A stretch of DNA of 64,000 nt. It comes from Paraburkholderia acidipaludis NBRC 101816. Its GTDB lineage: Bacteria; Pseudomonadota; Gammaproteobacteria; Burkholderiales; Burkholderiaceae. This document shows positions 16,949-24,789 of the stretch, piece by piece; within the stretch, counting starts at the first letter, position 1; each line of letters starts with the position of its first letter. Made by a program: the position numbers and the translations under genes. The notes under the pieces were generated by a model, which had not been told where the DNA came from, ran no database searches, and was given only the letters and a program-made list of their open reading frames with translations. The DNA lies in NCBI RefSeq assembly GCF_000684975.1, contig NZ_BAXZ01000023.1, positions 1 through 64,000 on the forward strand, given 5' to 3'.

Positions 16949-16987
16949 GAAGAGGATCGAGCATCGCGGGCCGTAACACGAAATTTT

Positions 16988-17011
16988 TGTGACATTCATG
17001 CGTTCGTCACA
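16988..17011. promoter_or_regulatory. TGTGAC-N12-GTCACA inverted repeat before the 17080 gene
   Basis: Two perfect 6-base arms, TGTGAC and GTCACA, flank 12 bases, 68 bases upstream of the small gene at 17080. The arms resemble Crp/Fnr half-sites, but the spacing is 12 rather than the usual 6, so recognition by the Crp-like protein encoded nearby is only a possibility. Confidence 0.3.
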
Positions 17012-17079
17012 TTTCTCCCCGATCATACGCGGCCCTGTGCCCCTTGGTTGCGGCATGACTGTTACTGGGAGACGACCCG

Positions 17080-17334
17080 ATGTTGAGCCCGCACGAATTT
17101 GCCACGCTGATGCTGGTCCGTCATTCGCCGGACCAGATCGACATGAATCGCACCGAACTCGGCACCCTGCTCGAGCGCCGTCTGGTTTCGTTCGAATCGC
17201 GCTCGGGCGACGACCTTCGCCTGTCGCTGACGAGAGCGGGCCGCATGCTGCTGGAGGCCGTGGGCCGGCTCGATGCAGCCTGGCCTCGCGCGAGCGAAGT
17301 CGCCGCGCTCGACCGTTTCGCCGCGGGCCTTTGA
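17080..17334 (+). CDS. Small conserved-looking protein, possible winged-helix fold
   Basis: An 84-residue protein (MLSPHEFATLMLVRHSPDQI at its start) that I do not recognise by name. The pattern of helices followed by LTRAGRMLLEAVGRLD resembles the C-terminal half of a winged-helix domain, as if it were a mini-regulator. It has a clear ribosome binding site (GGGAGACGA) and codon use like its neighbours, so it is likely real. It is convergent with the Crp/Fnr gene, ending 4 bases before that gene's stop. Confidence 0.7.
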   Translation: MLSPHEFATLMLVRHSPDQIDMNRTELGTLLERRLVSFESRSGDDLRLSLTRAGRMLLEAVGRLDAAWPRASEVAALDRFAAGL

Positions 17335-17338
17335 GCGG

Positions 17339-18049
17339 CTACGCGGTAGTGGAATCGCCTTCGCCGCGGCTTGCGGCGCCAAGCCGCGCGAAATCGAGGA
17401 TCGCGATCTCCCCGGACTTCAGGGCCACGATGCCCCGACTCTCCAGTTTCTTGAGCAACTGGTTGGTGGTTTGCCGCGACAGCGACACCATCGAGGCGAG
17501 ACGCTCCTGCGAAAGCCGGATGCGTTCGCCGCGCTCGTGCAGGCCGCCGTAGCCGCCGGCGATGGAGAGCAGCCGTCTCGCGAGCCGCTGCGCGGCGGGC
17601 AGCAGCGTCATGTCCTCGGTGTTCGCGAACGAGAGGCGCAACCGCTGCGCCATCAGCAGTGCGAAGTTGCGCCAATACGCGGGCGTCGTTTCCAGCAGGG
17701 TGAGCAGCGCCGCTTCGGGCACGTGCATCAGCAGGGTGCGGCCGGCGGCCGTGGCGTCGTGCGGACGCGGCAAGCCGTCGAACAGCGAAACTTCGCCGAT
17801 CCAGGCCGTCGGGCCGAGCACGGCGAGAAGTGCCTCCTTGCCGTCCGCCCCGACGGTGCCGATGGCCAGCCCGCCATCCAGCACCGCATAGAGCCCGTTC
17901 GAGCGGTCGCCGTAGCGATAGAGCCGTTGCCCCTTGTCGAGCGCCATGAGCGAGCCGTGGGCGATCAGCCAGTCCTTGAGCTCGGCCGGCAGGCCGTGGA
18001 ACCAGCCGGTCGTTTCCAGTTGCGGGCGGTAGCGTTGCGGCGCGTTCAT
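17339..18049 (-). CDS. Crp/Fnr-family regulator, third gene of the hip operon
   Basis: A 236-residue regulator. A cyclic-nucleotide-binding-type beta barrel lies at about 15-130 (LDKGQRLYRYGDRSNGLYAV, then GEVSLFDGLPRPHDATA) and a winged helix at about 150-225 (RLSQERLASMVSLSRQTTNQ). No cysteine cluster for an iron-sulfur centre is evident, so it is not of Fnr oxygen-sensing type. The ATG at 18049 overlaps the hipA stop (ATGA), so its translation is tied to the toxin gene. A Crp-like protein as the third member of a hip operon is unusual and may link persistence to a metabolic signal. Confidence 0.9.
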   Translation of the reverse strand: MNAPQRYRPQLETTGWFHGLPAELKDWLIAHGSLMALDKGQRLYRYGDRSNGLYAVLDGGLAIGTVGADGKEALLAVLGPTAWIGEVSLFDGLPRPHDATAAGRTLLMHVPEAALLTLLETTPAYWRNFALLMAQRLRLSFANTEDMTLLPAAQRLARRLLSIAGGYGGLHERGERIRLSQERLASMVSLSRQTTNQLLKKLESRGIVALKSGEIAILDFARLGAASRGEGDSTTA

Positions 18050-19374
18050 TGATGAAGCCTCGCCGCGAGCCTGCGCATGCCCGAAAAGATCGCCTCGGCG
18101 ATATCCTCGGGAAAATCGGCCGGAATTTGTGCCGAAGCGGCTTCGATGACGCGGGGCGCGTCCGTCGCCACGCGCGCGATCATCTGCTCGATTTCCGCGG
18201 CGGCGAACCCCACTCGCTGTCCTTGGGCGATCCAGTGCCGGGGAGCGATCTCGTCGATGCGGTAGTGGCGGTTCCGCCCGCGCACCGCCATCGCGAGACT
18301 GACGCGCTGCGGAGCGATATGGTTGCGGCCGCGTCCCACAATGGGGTGGGCCGAAAGAATGTCGTAGAGCGGCGTCGAGGCATACCGCCCGCCCGAGAGC
18401 AGGGCGATGCTGAAATTCTTGGCGTGGCCGTCGGTTGCCGCGAGCAGCCAGAATACGATCTGCGAGAGGAAGAAGTTGCGGCGGTCGTCCTCTGCGCGCG
18501 CGGACCCGGCGAGCACCGCCATCACTCCGTCGATGCCGGGGCCGCCGTCGGCCTCGTACTTGTCGAGCCCGGGCGTGCCCGTTGCCTGACACATGTCTTC
18601 CTGAGGAAGCCTGACGATCCAGCGGCTGTCGCTTGCCATGCGCCGGTCGAATCGCTCGACCACGAGCGCCTTGGCGTCGTCGAAACGGGCGATGTCGCAA
18701 TGCGCGACGGGCAGGCCGAAGGCGGCAATGATCTTCGAGCACAGCCATTCGTTTTCCACCGACGTGCGCATGTCGGCGCGCATGTTGCCCACGAGGCCGA
18801 GCGGCAGCTTCAGGATGTGGGTGGTGGGCGTGCTGCCCTCGGGCAGCAGCCATTGACCGCCGTGGCGAAGCAGCGCGGTCTTTTCCTGGGCGCCGGCAAT
18901 GGAGAGGCGCAGGTTGTCCGCGGATTCGTGCTCGCCCGCGTGCGGGGTAGCCGTGGTTTCCTTGAGGAGCGCCGCAATGTCGGACTCGCCGAGCGGACGC
19001 CCCTTGATGCGCGTGAGCCCCGTGGGCTCTTCTCCGGCGGGGAGTATCTGCAGCGCGCCCACGCAGTCGCGCCCCAGCGCCGCGAGCAGTTCGAAAGGGG
19101 AGGTCCCGCTGGTCCGGTAGCGGACGGCGATCCGCCTGCGGATCCGGTCGCTGTCCGGCAGCAGGTTGTCGAAGTAGTCGGAGACGATCCGGCCCCGGTA
19201 GGGCTGATTGCCGGGCGTGAAGGGCAGCGAGAGGGAGAGCGGGCGGCCCTGCTCGTCGCCGATCCAGCTGTCCAGATACACGAGACGCTCGGCGCCGCGG
19301 ACGTTTTCCCAGTACCCGACCGGCAGTCCGTTCATCCACAGGTCGAGGCGGTTCGCCGGGCGGCGCGTGCTCAC
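18046..19374 (-). CDS. hipA: HipA-type serine/threonine kinase toxin
   Basis: A 442-residue kinase close in length to E. coli HipA (440). The N-terminal subdomain 1 is present, then the Gly-rich loop IAGAQEKTALL with S158 just before it at the position of the autophosphorylated Ser150, THILKLP, catalytic D315 in ATDGHAKNF, and the metal-binding D338 in PLYDILSA. HipA phosphorylates glutamyl-tRNA synthetase and so halts translation; whether the target is the same here is inference. All catalytic residues seem intact. The GTG start overlaps the hipB stop (GTGA), and the hipA stop overlaps the Crp-like start. Confidence 0.94.
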   Translation of the reverse strand: MSTRRPANRLDLWMNGLPVGYWENVRGAERLVYLDSWIGDEQGRPLSLSLPFTPGNQPYRGRIVSDYFDNLLPDSDRIRRRIAVRYRTSGTSPFELLAALGRDCVGALQILPAGEEPTGLTRIKGRPLGESDIAALLKETTATPHAGEHESADNLRLSIAGAQEKTALLRHGGQWLLPEGSTPTTHILKLPLGLVGNMRADMRTSVENEWLCSKIIAAFGLPVAHCDIARFDDAKALVVERFDRRMASDSRWIVRLPQEDMCQATGTPGLDKYEADGGPGIDGVMAVLAGSARAEDDRRNFFLSQIVFWLLAATDGHAKNFSIALLSGGRYASTPLYDILSAHPIVGRGRNHIAPQRVSLAMAVRGRNRHYRIDEIAPRHWIAQGQRVGFAAAEIEQMIARVATDAPRVIEAASAQIPADFPEDIAEAIFSGMRRLAARLHQ

Positions 19375-19817
19375 CAGTCCTCCCGTTTCTTGCCGGGCGG
19401 GTGTTGCGCGCCGCTGCCGGCAGCCGGCGGGTTGCGGCGCTTGCGCGAGGCGGACGACGCCGTTTTCGCGGGTGCGGGCCGGCTGGCGGCGTTGGGCTGC
19501 GATGCGGCGCCGGCCTCTTTCCGGCCGGCGCGAGCCTGCATGCGGGCAGGCGGCGCGGCGGGACCGAGCGATGGCGCGAATGGTTCGGAGGATTCGGATG
19601 GTTCAGGCGCGCCGAGCTTGAACGCGACGTCGAACTGCCTCAGCACGCGAAAGAGCCGCTCGACGCTTGCCGTTTCCGGATTCGCTTCGAAGGCGGCGTA
19701 GCTCTGCTGCGAGATGCCGAGACGCCGGGCGATGGCCTCCTGGGTGAGGCCGGCCTCCTTGCGGAAGCCCACGAGGATCGGGCGCAACTGGCTGAGGGTC
19801 TTGATCGGATAGTCCAC
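19371..19817 (-). CDS. hipB: HipB-type XRE antitoxin with long basic tail
   Basis: A 148-residue protein. The helix-turn-helix spans about residues 8-62 (LRPILVGFRKEAGLTQEAIA, then GISQQSYAAFEANPE). From about 75 on it is an Ala/Pro/Ser/Lys-rich, probably disordered tail ending KKREDW; E. coli HipB is only 88 residues, with a short tail that ends in Trp and guides degradation, and the Trp ending is shared. The start chosen is GTG at 19817 because GGAG lies 6 bases upstream; longer frames lack a site and run into the operators. It should neutralise HipA and repress the operon. Confidence 0.9.
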   Translation of the reverse strand: MDYPIKTLSQLRPILVGFRKEAGLTQEAIARRLGISQQSYAAFEANPETASVERLFRVLRQFDVAFKLGAPEPSESSEPFAPSLGPAAPPARMQARAGRKEAGAASQPNAASRPAPAKTASSASRKRRNPPAAGSGAQHPPGKKREDW

Positions 19818-19850
19818 GGGGATCTCCAGGGCGCGGGGATCGCTATCCGG

Positions 19851-19879
19851 ATGATACAGCCTGCAGGCTGTAAATTCAA
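19851..19879 (-). promoter_or_regulatory. hip operon promoter
   Basis: On the minus strand a -35 TTGAAT (19874-19879) and a -10 TATCAT (19851-19856) are 17 bases apart. Transcription would begin near 19844, about 27 bases before the hipB GTG. Operator 1 (19855-19872) fills the spacer, so bound HipB would block RNA polymerase. Confidence 0.7.
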
Positions 19880-19926
19880 AATACAACGTATGAACTGTAA
19901 ATTGAAAATACAGGGTTTAGGCTGTA
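19855..19926. promoter_or_regulatory. Three tandem hip operators, TACAR-N8-CTGTA
   Basis: Sites at 19855-19872 (TACAG/CTGTA), 19882-19899 (TACAA/CTGTA) and 19909-19926 (TACAG/CTGTA) repeat exactly every 27 bases. The architecture of two 5-base half-sites around 8 bases is the same as the E. coli hip operator TATCC-N8-GGATA, with a different half-site. The first site is a perfect 18-base palindrome. Strong candidates for HipB or HipBA binding. Confidence 0.8.
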
Positions 19927-20002
19927 AAGCCGGATTGCCGATTTCCGGCCGGCGTTGCCGGGCGGGGCACCCGCATCCGTTCGCGGCGCTCCGACCGTAA
20001 GG

Positions 20003-21559
20003 CTATTGCACCTGTTGCGCCTCGCGCGCGTCGTCGCGGGGGCTGTCGGCCGCCACGGCCGCGCCCCGGTGCGCATCCCACTGCCAGCCGCCGCCCAGAT
20101 TCTTGATCAGCGCCACGCTGCTTTGCACCAGCTGCGCCTGCGTATCCTTCAGGTTCTGTTCGGCCTGCAGCAGCGTAAGCCGCTGTGTCAGCAGGCCTGC
20201 CTCGCTGGCCGTGCCGGCGCTCATCTGCGCCTCAACGCTCACGAACAGCGCCTGATTGCGCTGGTAGATGTTCGCGTAGGCCGTTTCCTGCTGTGCGAGA
20301 TGGTTCCACGAGGACAGGCTGTCCTCGACGTTCTGGAACGCGCCCAGCACGGCCTGCCGGTAGTTGGCCACCGCCTCGTCGTAGCTCGCCTGTGCTTCGT
20401 GCACGGCGGCCGTGCGCGCGCCGCCGTCGAAGATCGTCGCGGCGAGGTCCGGGCCGAGCGTCCACACGCGGCTTGGCAGCGAGAACAGATGCGCGAACGT
20501 GTTGTGCTCGAAGCCGCCCTGCGCGCTCAGGTCCAGCACCGGGAAAAACGCGGCTTCGGCCACGCCGATTTTCGCGTTGGCCGCCTCTGCCGAGCGCTCG
20601 GCGCTCACCACGTCGGGCCGCCGCTCCAGCAGCTGCGACGGCAGCGAGAGCGGCACCGTCGGCGTGCCGAACGCGTAATCCTGCTGCGGCGCGAGCGTGA
20701 AGCTCGCGGGCGGCACGCCGATCAGCATGGCAATGGCGTGCTCGTCCTGCTCGCGCGAGGTCTCGGTGGTTTGCAGTTCGGCCACCACGAGTTCGAGCGC
20801 GTCCTGCGCGGCGAGCACGTCGTCGTTCGAAGCCGTGCCCTGGGAATAGGCCGACCGCGTGATGTCGAGCAGGCGCGCCTCGATGTCCCGCTGCGCCTTG
20901 AGCGAGGCGATGTCGATATCGGCCTGGCGCAGCGCGAAGTAGTCGTCCACGACGCTCGCGGCGATCGAGAGGCGCTCGCCCGCGAGCTGGGCGTCCGAGG
21001 CCTGCGCGCTGGCCTTGCTCGATTCGATCTCGCGGCGTATCTGTCCCCACAGGTCGGGTTCCCAGCTCGCGGCGACGTTTGCGCTCACGGTGTTGTGCAC
21101 GCCCACGATCGTGCTGCCCGTCGTCGGGCTCACGCCGCTCGTGGCGGCACCTGGGCCCGTGCCGCTGCGCGCGCCCGAGAGCCCCGCCGTGACCACCGGG
21201 AAGAGGCTCGCCACGCTGGCGTCGACGGTGGCCTGCGCGAGCCGGTAGGCGGCCTCGGCCGCGACGATCGACTGGTTGGCCTTGAGCGACCGCTCGACGA
21301 GCTGGGTCAGCTTCGGGTCGTTATAAACGGTCCACCAACTGCTCGAGAGCGACGCCTGCGGATTCGCCTCGGCGCGCTGCCAGTTCACACCTTCCTTGAA
21401 GGTGGCCGGGATCTCGGTCGCGGGCTTATGGTAGTCCGGGCCGACGGCGCAGCCCGCGAGCCACAGGAGCGCGAGCGCGGCCGCGCAGCGGCGCCGCATG
21501 GGACGCGCGGGACGCGGGGAAAAAGACTGCGCGAAGAATGACGGCGTAGTCATGGTCAT
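20003..21559 (-). CDS. RND efflux outer-membrane channel lipoprotein (NodT/OprM family)
   Basis: A 518-residue outer-membrane factor. The N-terminus has a positively charged stretch, a hydrophobic core and the lipobox LAGC (LLWLAGCAVGPDYHKP), followed by the family motif PATFKEG. Two structural repeats of the TolC fold follow, with characteristic SYDEAVANYRQAVLGAFQNVEDSLS near the second repeat split into shorter motifs. The first ATG at 21559 overlaps the stop of the MdtC-like gene (ATGA). It completes a tripartite pump encoded by adaptor, two permeases and channel, as in MuxABC-OpmB of Pseudomonas. The tail after about residue 495 is variable. Confidence 0.93.
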   Translation of the reverse strand: MTMTTPSFFAQSFSPRPARPMRRRCAAALALLWLAGCAVGPDYHKPATEIPATFKEGVNWQRAEANPQASLSSSWWTVYNDPKLTQLVERSLKANQSIVAAEAAYRLAQATVDASVASLFPVVTAGLSGARSGTGPGAATSGVSPTTGSTIVGVHNTVSANVAASWEPDLWGQIRREIESSKASAQASDAQLAGERLSIAASVVDDYFALRQADIDIASLKAQRDIEARLLDITRSAYSQGTASNDDVLAAQDALELVVAELQTTETSREQDEHAIAMLIGVPPASFTLAPQQDYAFGTPTVPLSLPSQLLERRPDVVSAERSAEAANAKIGVAEAAFFPVLDLSAQGGFEHNTFAHLFSLPSRVWTLGPDLAATIFDGGARTAAVHEAQASYDEAVANYRQAVLGAFQNVEDSLSSWNHLAQQETAYANIYQRNQALFVSVEAQMSAGTASEAGLLTQRLTLLQAEQNLKDTQAQLVQSSVALIKNLGGGWQWDAHRGAAVAADSPRDDAREAQQVQ

Positions 21560-24500
21560 GCTTCCTTCTTGCGGCGACGCAAGCGTTGATAGGCCCGGTC
21601 GAGCCACAGATAGATGACGGGCGTCGTATAGAGCGTGAGCATCTGGCTGAAGATGAGGCCGCCGATGATCGAGATGCCGAGCGGCTTGCGGAATTCCGAC
21701 CCGTAGCCCGAGCCGAACACGAGCGGCAGCGCGCCGAGTATCGCGGCGCTCGTCGTCATCATGATCGGGCGGAAGCGGATCAGGCACGCGCGCGTGATGG
21801 CCTCTTCGGCGGGCAGCTTGTGCTCGCGCTCTTCGGTAATGGCGAAGTCGATCATCATGATCGCGTTCTTCTTCACGATGCCGATCAGCAGGATCACGCC
21901 GACGAGCGCGATGATCGAGAGCTCCGTATGCGTGGCGAGCAGCGCGATCAGTGCACCCACGCCGGCCGAGGGCAGCGTGGAGAGAATCGTGAGCGGGTGC
22001 ATCAGGTTCTCGTAGAGCATGCCGAGCACGATGTACACGGAGAGCAGCGCGGCCACGATCAGGAGCGGCTCGCTCGACACCGACTGCTGGAACACCTGCG
22101 CCGTGCCCGCGAAGTTGCCGGTGATGCTGGCGGGCATGCGCAACTGGGAGACGGCGTCGTCGACCTCGCGCGTGGCCTGGCCGATCGAGGCGCCGGGCGC
22201 GAGGTTGAACGACGCCGTGACGGCCGGGAAAACGCCCTGGTGGTTGATCGAGATTGCCGTGCGGTCGATCGAGAAGCGCGCCATCGCGGCAAGCGGCACG
22301 AGCGGCTCGCCGCTCGCAAGCACGGCCGTGGAGGGCGTGACGGTGGTGCTGGCGGGGCCGGCCGCGGCGGCAGCCGAAGCCGCCGCGGCGAGCGCGGCGG
22401 TCTCGCTGGCCGAGGTCATGACGCTCGCGCCCGCCGGGCTGCCGCTGCCGCCCGAGCCGGCGCCGCCCGCGCTCGGCGCGCCGGCCGGCACGTAAATGCC
22501 TTTGAGCGCGGCAGGGTCGGTCCAGTACTCGGGCGCGAGTTCCATCACCACGTGGTACTGGTTGGCCGACTTGTAGATCGTCGAGACCTGGCGCTGGCCG
22601 AACGCGTCGTAGAGCGCGTTGTCGATCGAGTCGAAGTTCACGCCGAGGCGTCCCGCCGCATCGCGGTTCACGTTCACGGTCGCCTGCATGCTGTTGTCCT
22701 GCTGGTCCGTGTTGACGTCCTGGAGAATCGGGATCTTGTGCATCAGCGCGACCACCTTCGGCACCCACTTGTCGAGGTCGTCCTGGTCGTCGGCGGTGAG
22801 CGTGTACTGGTATTGCGCCGCGCTTTGCCGGCCGCCCACCGTGATGTCCTGAGCCGACTGCAGATAGAGCCGCGCGCCCGGAACGTCGCCCAGCGTGCGG
22901 CGGATCTGCGCGATGACCTCGTCGGCCGTGGCGTGGCGCACGCCGAGCGGCTTGAGCGTGACGAACAGGATTGCCGAGTTGATCGCGTTGGTGCCGCCGA
23001 TGAAGCCGCCCACGGCCTGCACGTTCGGATTGGCGAGCACCTGCTTCGAGATGGCCGTGAACTTCTGCTGCATGAGCCGGTACGAGATGCTCTGCGAGGC
23101 CTGGATGGAGCCGATCAGCCGCCCCGTGTCCTCCTGCGGAAAGAAGCCTTTGGGCACGACCACGTAGAGCATCACGTTCAGCGCCAGCACCGCAATCGTG
23201 ACCATGCCCATCAGCAGCGGATGGCGAATCACCCAGCCGAGCGTGCGCGCGTAGAAGCGGTGAAAGCGCGAGTCGGGGTACTCCTCTTCGCGGTGCCCTT
23301 CGTGCGCGCCGCGCAGGGCCACGCTGGAGAGCATGGGCGTGACCGTGAGCGAGATGAGCATCGACATCATGATCGCGGCGGAAAGCGACACCGAGAATTC
23401 GCGGAACAGCCGCCCGACAATGCCGCCCATCAGCAGGAGCGGAATGAACACGGCGACGAGCGACACGCTGATCGTGAGCACCGTGAAGCCCACTTCGCGC
23501 GCGCCGTTCAGCGCGGCCTGCACGGGCCGCTCGCCGCGTTCGAGGTGGCGCATGATGTTCTCGACCACCACGATCGCGTCGTCCACCACGAAGCCCGTCG
23601 AGATGGTGAGCGCCATCAGCGAGAGGTTGTTCAGGCTGAAGCCGAGGAAGTACATGATGCCGAACGTGCCGAGCAGCGAGAGCGGCACGACGATGGCCGG
23701 CACGAGCGTCGTGCGCCAGCTGCGGAAGAAGGCGAAAGTCACCAGCGTGACGAGCAGGATCGAAACGGCCAGCGTGATCTCCACGTCGAGCAGCGAAGCG
23801 CGGATCGTGACCGTGCGGTCCATCAGGATGTTGAGCCGGATGGTGGGCAGGATCGACGCTTCGAGGAACGGCAGCTCGGCCTTCACGTTGTCCACGGTGT
23901 CGATGACGTTCGCGCCCGGCTCCTTGTAGACGATCAGCAGCACGGCCGGCTTGCCGTCCGAAAGTCCGTAGTTCTCCAGATTTTCCACGTCCTGGCGCAC
24001 GTAGCCCAGGTCCGAGATGTGCACGACGTCGTTGCCCACGCGCTTGACGATGATGGGCGCGTAGTCGGCCGGGTTGTACAGCATGTCGTTGGCCCCGATC
24101 GTGTAGGCCACGCCGCTCAATGCCGCCGAGCCCTTCGGCAGGTCGGTGTTGGAGTTCGCAATGGCCGTGCGGATCTGCTCGAGGCTCACGCCGTAGTGGC
24201 TCACGCGGTCGGGGTTCAGCTCGATGCGCACGGCCGGCAGCGCGCCGCCGCCCACGGTCACGTCGCCCACGCCCGGCGTTTGCAGCAGCTTCTGCTGCAG
24301 CACCGTGGAGGCCGCGTCGTAGAGCTGCCCGCGCGTGGCCGAGTCGGAGGTGAGGCTGACGATGAGGATGGGGGCGTCGGCGGGGTTGACCTTGCGATAG
24401 GTCGGATTGCCGTCGAGGTTCGCGGGCAGGTTCGTGCGCGCGGCGTTGATGGCGGCCTGCACGTCGCGCGCGGCGCCGTCGATGTCGCGGTTCAGGTCGA

Positions 24501-24783
24501 ACTGCATCGTGATGCGCGTGGCGCCGAGCGAGCTCACCGAGGTCATCTGCGTGATGCCGGCGATCTGGCCGAACTGGCGTTCGAGCGGCGTGGCCACCGA
24601 GGTCGCCACCGTCTCCGGATCGGCGCCCGGCAGGTGAGCCGTCACGTTGATGGTCGGAAAGTCGATCTCGGGCAGCGGCGCCACGGGCAGCAGCTTGAAC
24701 GCGAGCATGCCGAAGAGGGCAATGCCCACGGCGATGAGCGTGGTCGCGACGGGCCGGCGAATGAACGGTTCTGAGAGGTTCAT
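21556..24783 (-). CDS. mdtC: RND multidrug efflux permease, MdtC/MuxC type
   Basis: A 1075-residue proton-driven permease. It has the N-terminal FIRRPVATTLIAVGIALFGM, the porter-domain repeats, and TM4 with STGFVVDDAIVVVEN carrying the two Asp of the proton relay. Ordinary MdtC is about 1025-1040 residues; the excess is an Ala/Gly/Ser-rich stretch of about 60 residues encoded around 22318-22497, in the second periplasmic loop. It overlaps the channel gene and follows the MdtB-like gene by 6 bases. MdtB and MdtC form a heterotrimer in E. coli, exporting bile salts, novobiocin and similar compounds. Confidence 0.93.
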   Translation of the reverse strand: MNLSEPFIRRPVATTLIAVGIALFGMLAFKLLPVAPLPEIDFPTINVTAHLPGADPETVATSVATPLERQFGQIAGITQMTSVSSLGATRITMQFDLNRDIDGAARDVQAAINAARTNLPANLDGNPTYRKVNPADAPILIVSLTSDSATRGQLYDAASTVLQQKLLQTPGVGDVTVGGGALPAVRIELNPDRVSHYGVSLEQIRTAIANSNTDLPKGSAALSGVAYTIGANDMLYNPADYAPIIVKRVGNDVVHISDLGYVRQDVENLENYGLSDGKPAVLLIVYKEPGANVIDTVDNVKAELPFLEASILPTIRLNILMDRTVTIRASLLDVEITLAVSILLVTLVTFAFFRSWRTTLVPAIVVPLSLLGTFGIMYFLGFSLNNLSLMALTISTGFVVDDAIVVVENIMRHLERGERPVQAALNGAREVGFTVLTISVSLVAVFIPLLLMGGIVGRLFREFSVSLSAAIMMSMLISLTVTPMLSSVALRGAHEGHREEEYPDSRFHRFYARTLGWVIRHPLLMGMVTIAVLALNVMLYVVVPKGFFPQEDTGRLIGSIQASQSISYRLMQQKFTAISKQVLANPNVQAVGGFIGGTNAINSAILFVTLKPLGVRHATADEVIAQIRRTLGDVPGARLYLQSAQDITVGGRQSAAQYQYTLTADDQDDLDKWVPKVVALMHKIPILQDVNTDQQDNSMQATVNVNRDAAGRLGVNFDSIDNALYDAFGQRQVSTIYKSANQYHVVMELAPEYWTDPAALKGIYVPAGAPSAGGAGSGGSGSPAGASVMTSASETAALAAAASAAAAAGPASTTVTPSTAVLASGEPLVPLAAMARFSIDRTAISINHQGVFPAVTASFNLAPGASIGQATREVDDAVSQLRMPASITGNFAGTAQVFQQSVSSEPLLIVAALLSVYIVLGMLYENLMHPLTILSTLPSAGVGALIALLATHTELSIIALVGVILLIGIVKKNAIMMIDFAITEEREHKLPAEEAITRACLIRFRPIMMTTSAAILGALPLVFGSGYGSEFRKPLGISIIGGLIFSQMLTLYTTPVIYLWLDRAYQRLRRRKKEA

Positions 24784-24789
24784 GGCCGG

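Noticed and set aside
17339..19926. Genomic island or prophage around hipBA
   Set aside because: No integrase, transposase, attachment repeat or tRNA gene is present nearby, and base composition is like that of the surroundings except for the AT-rich operator region.
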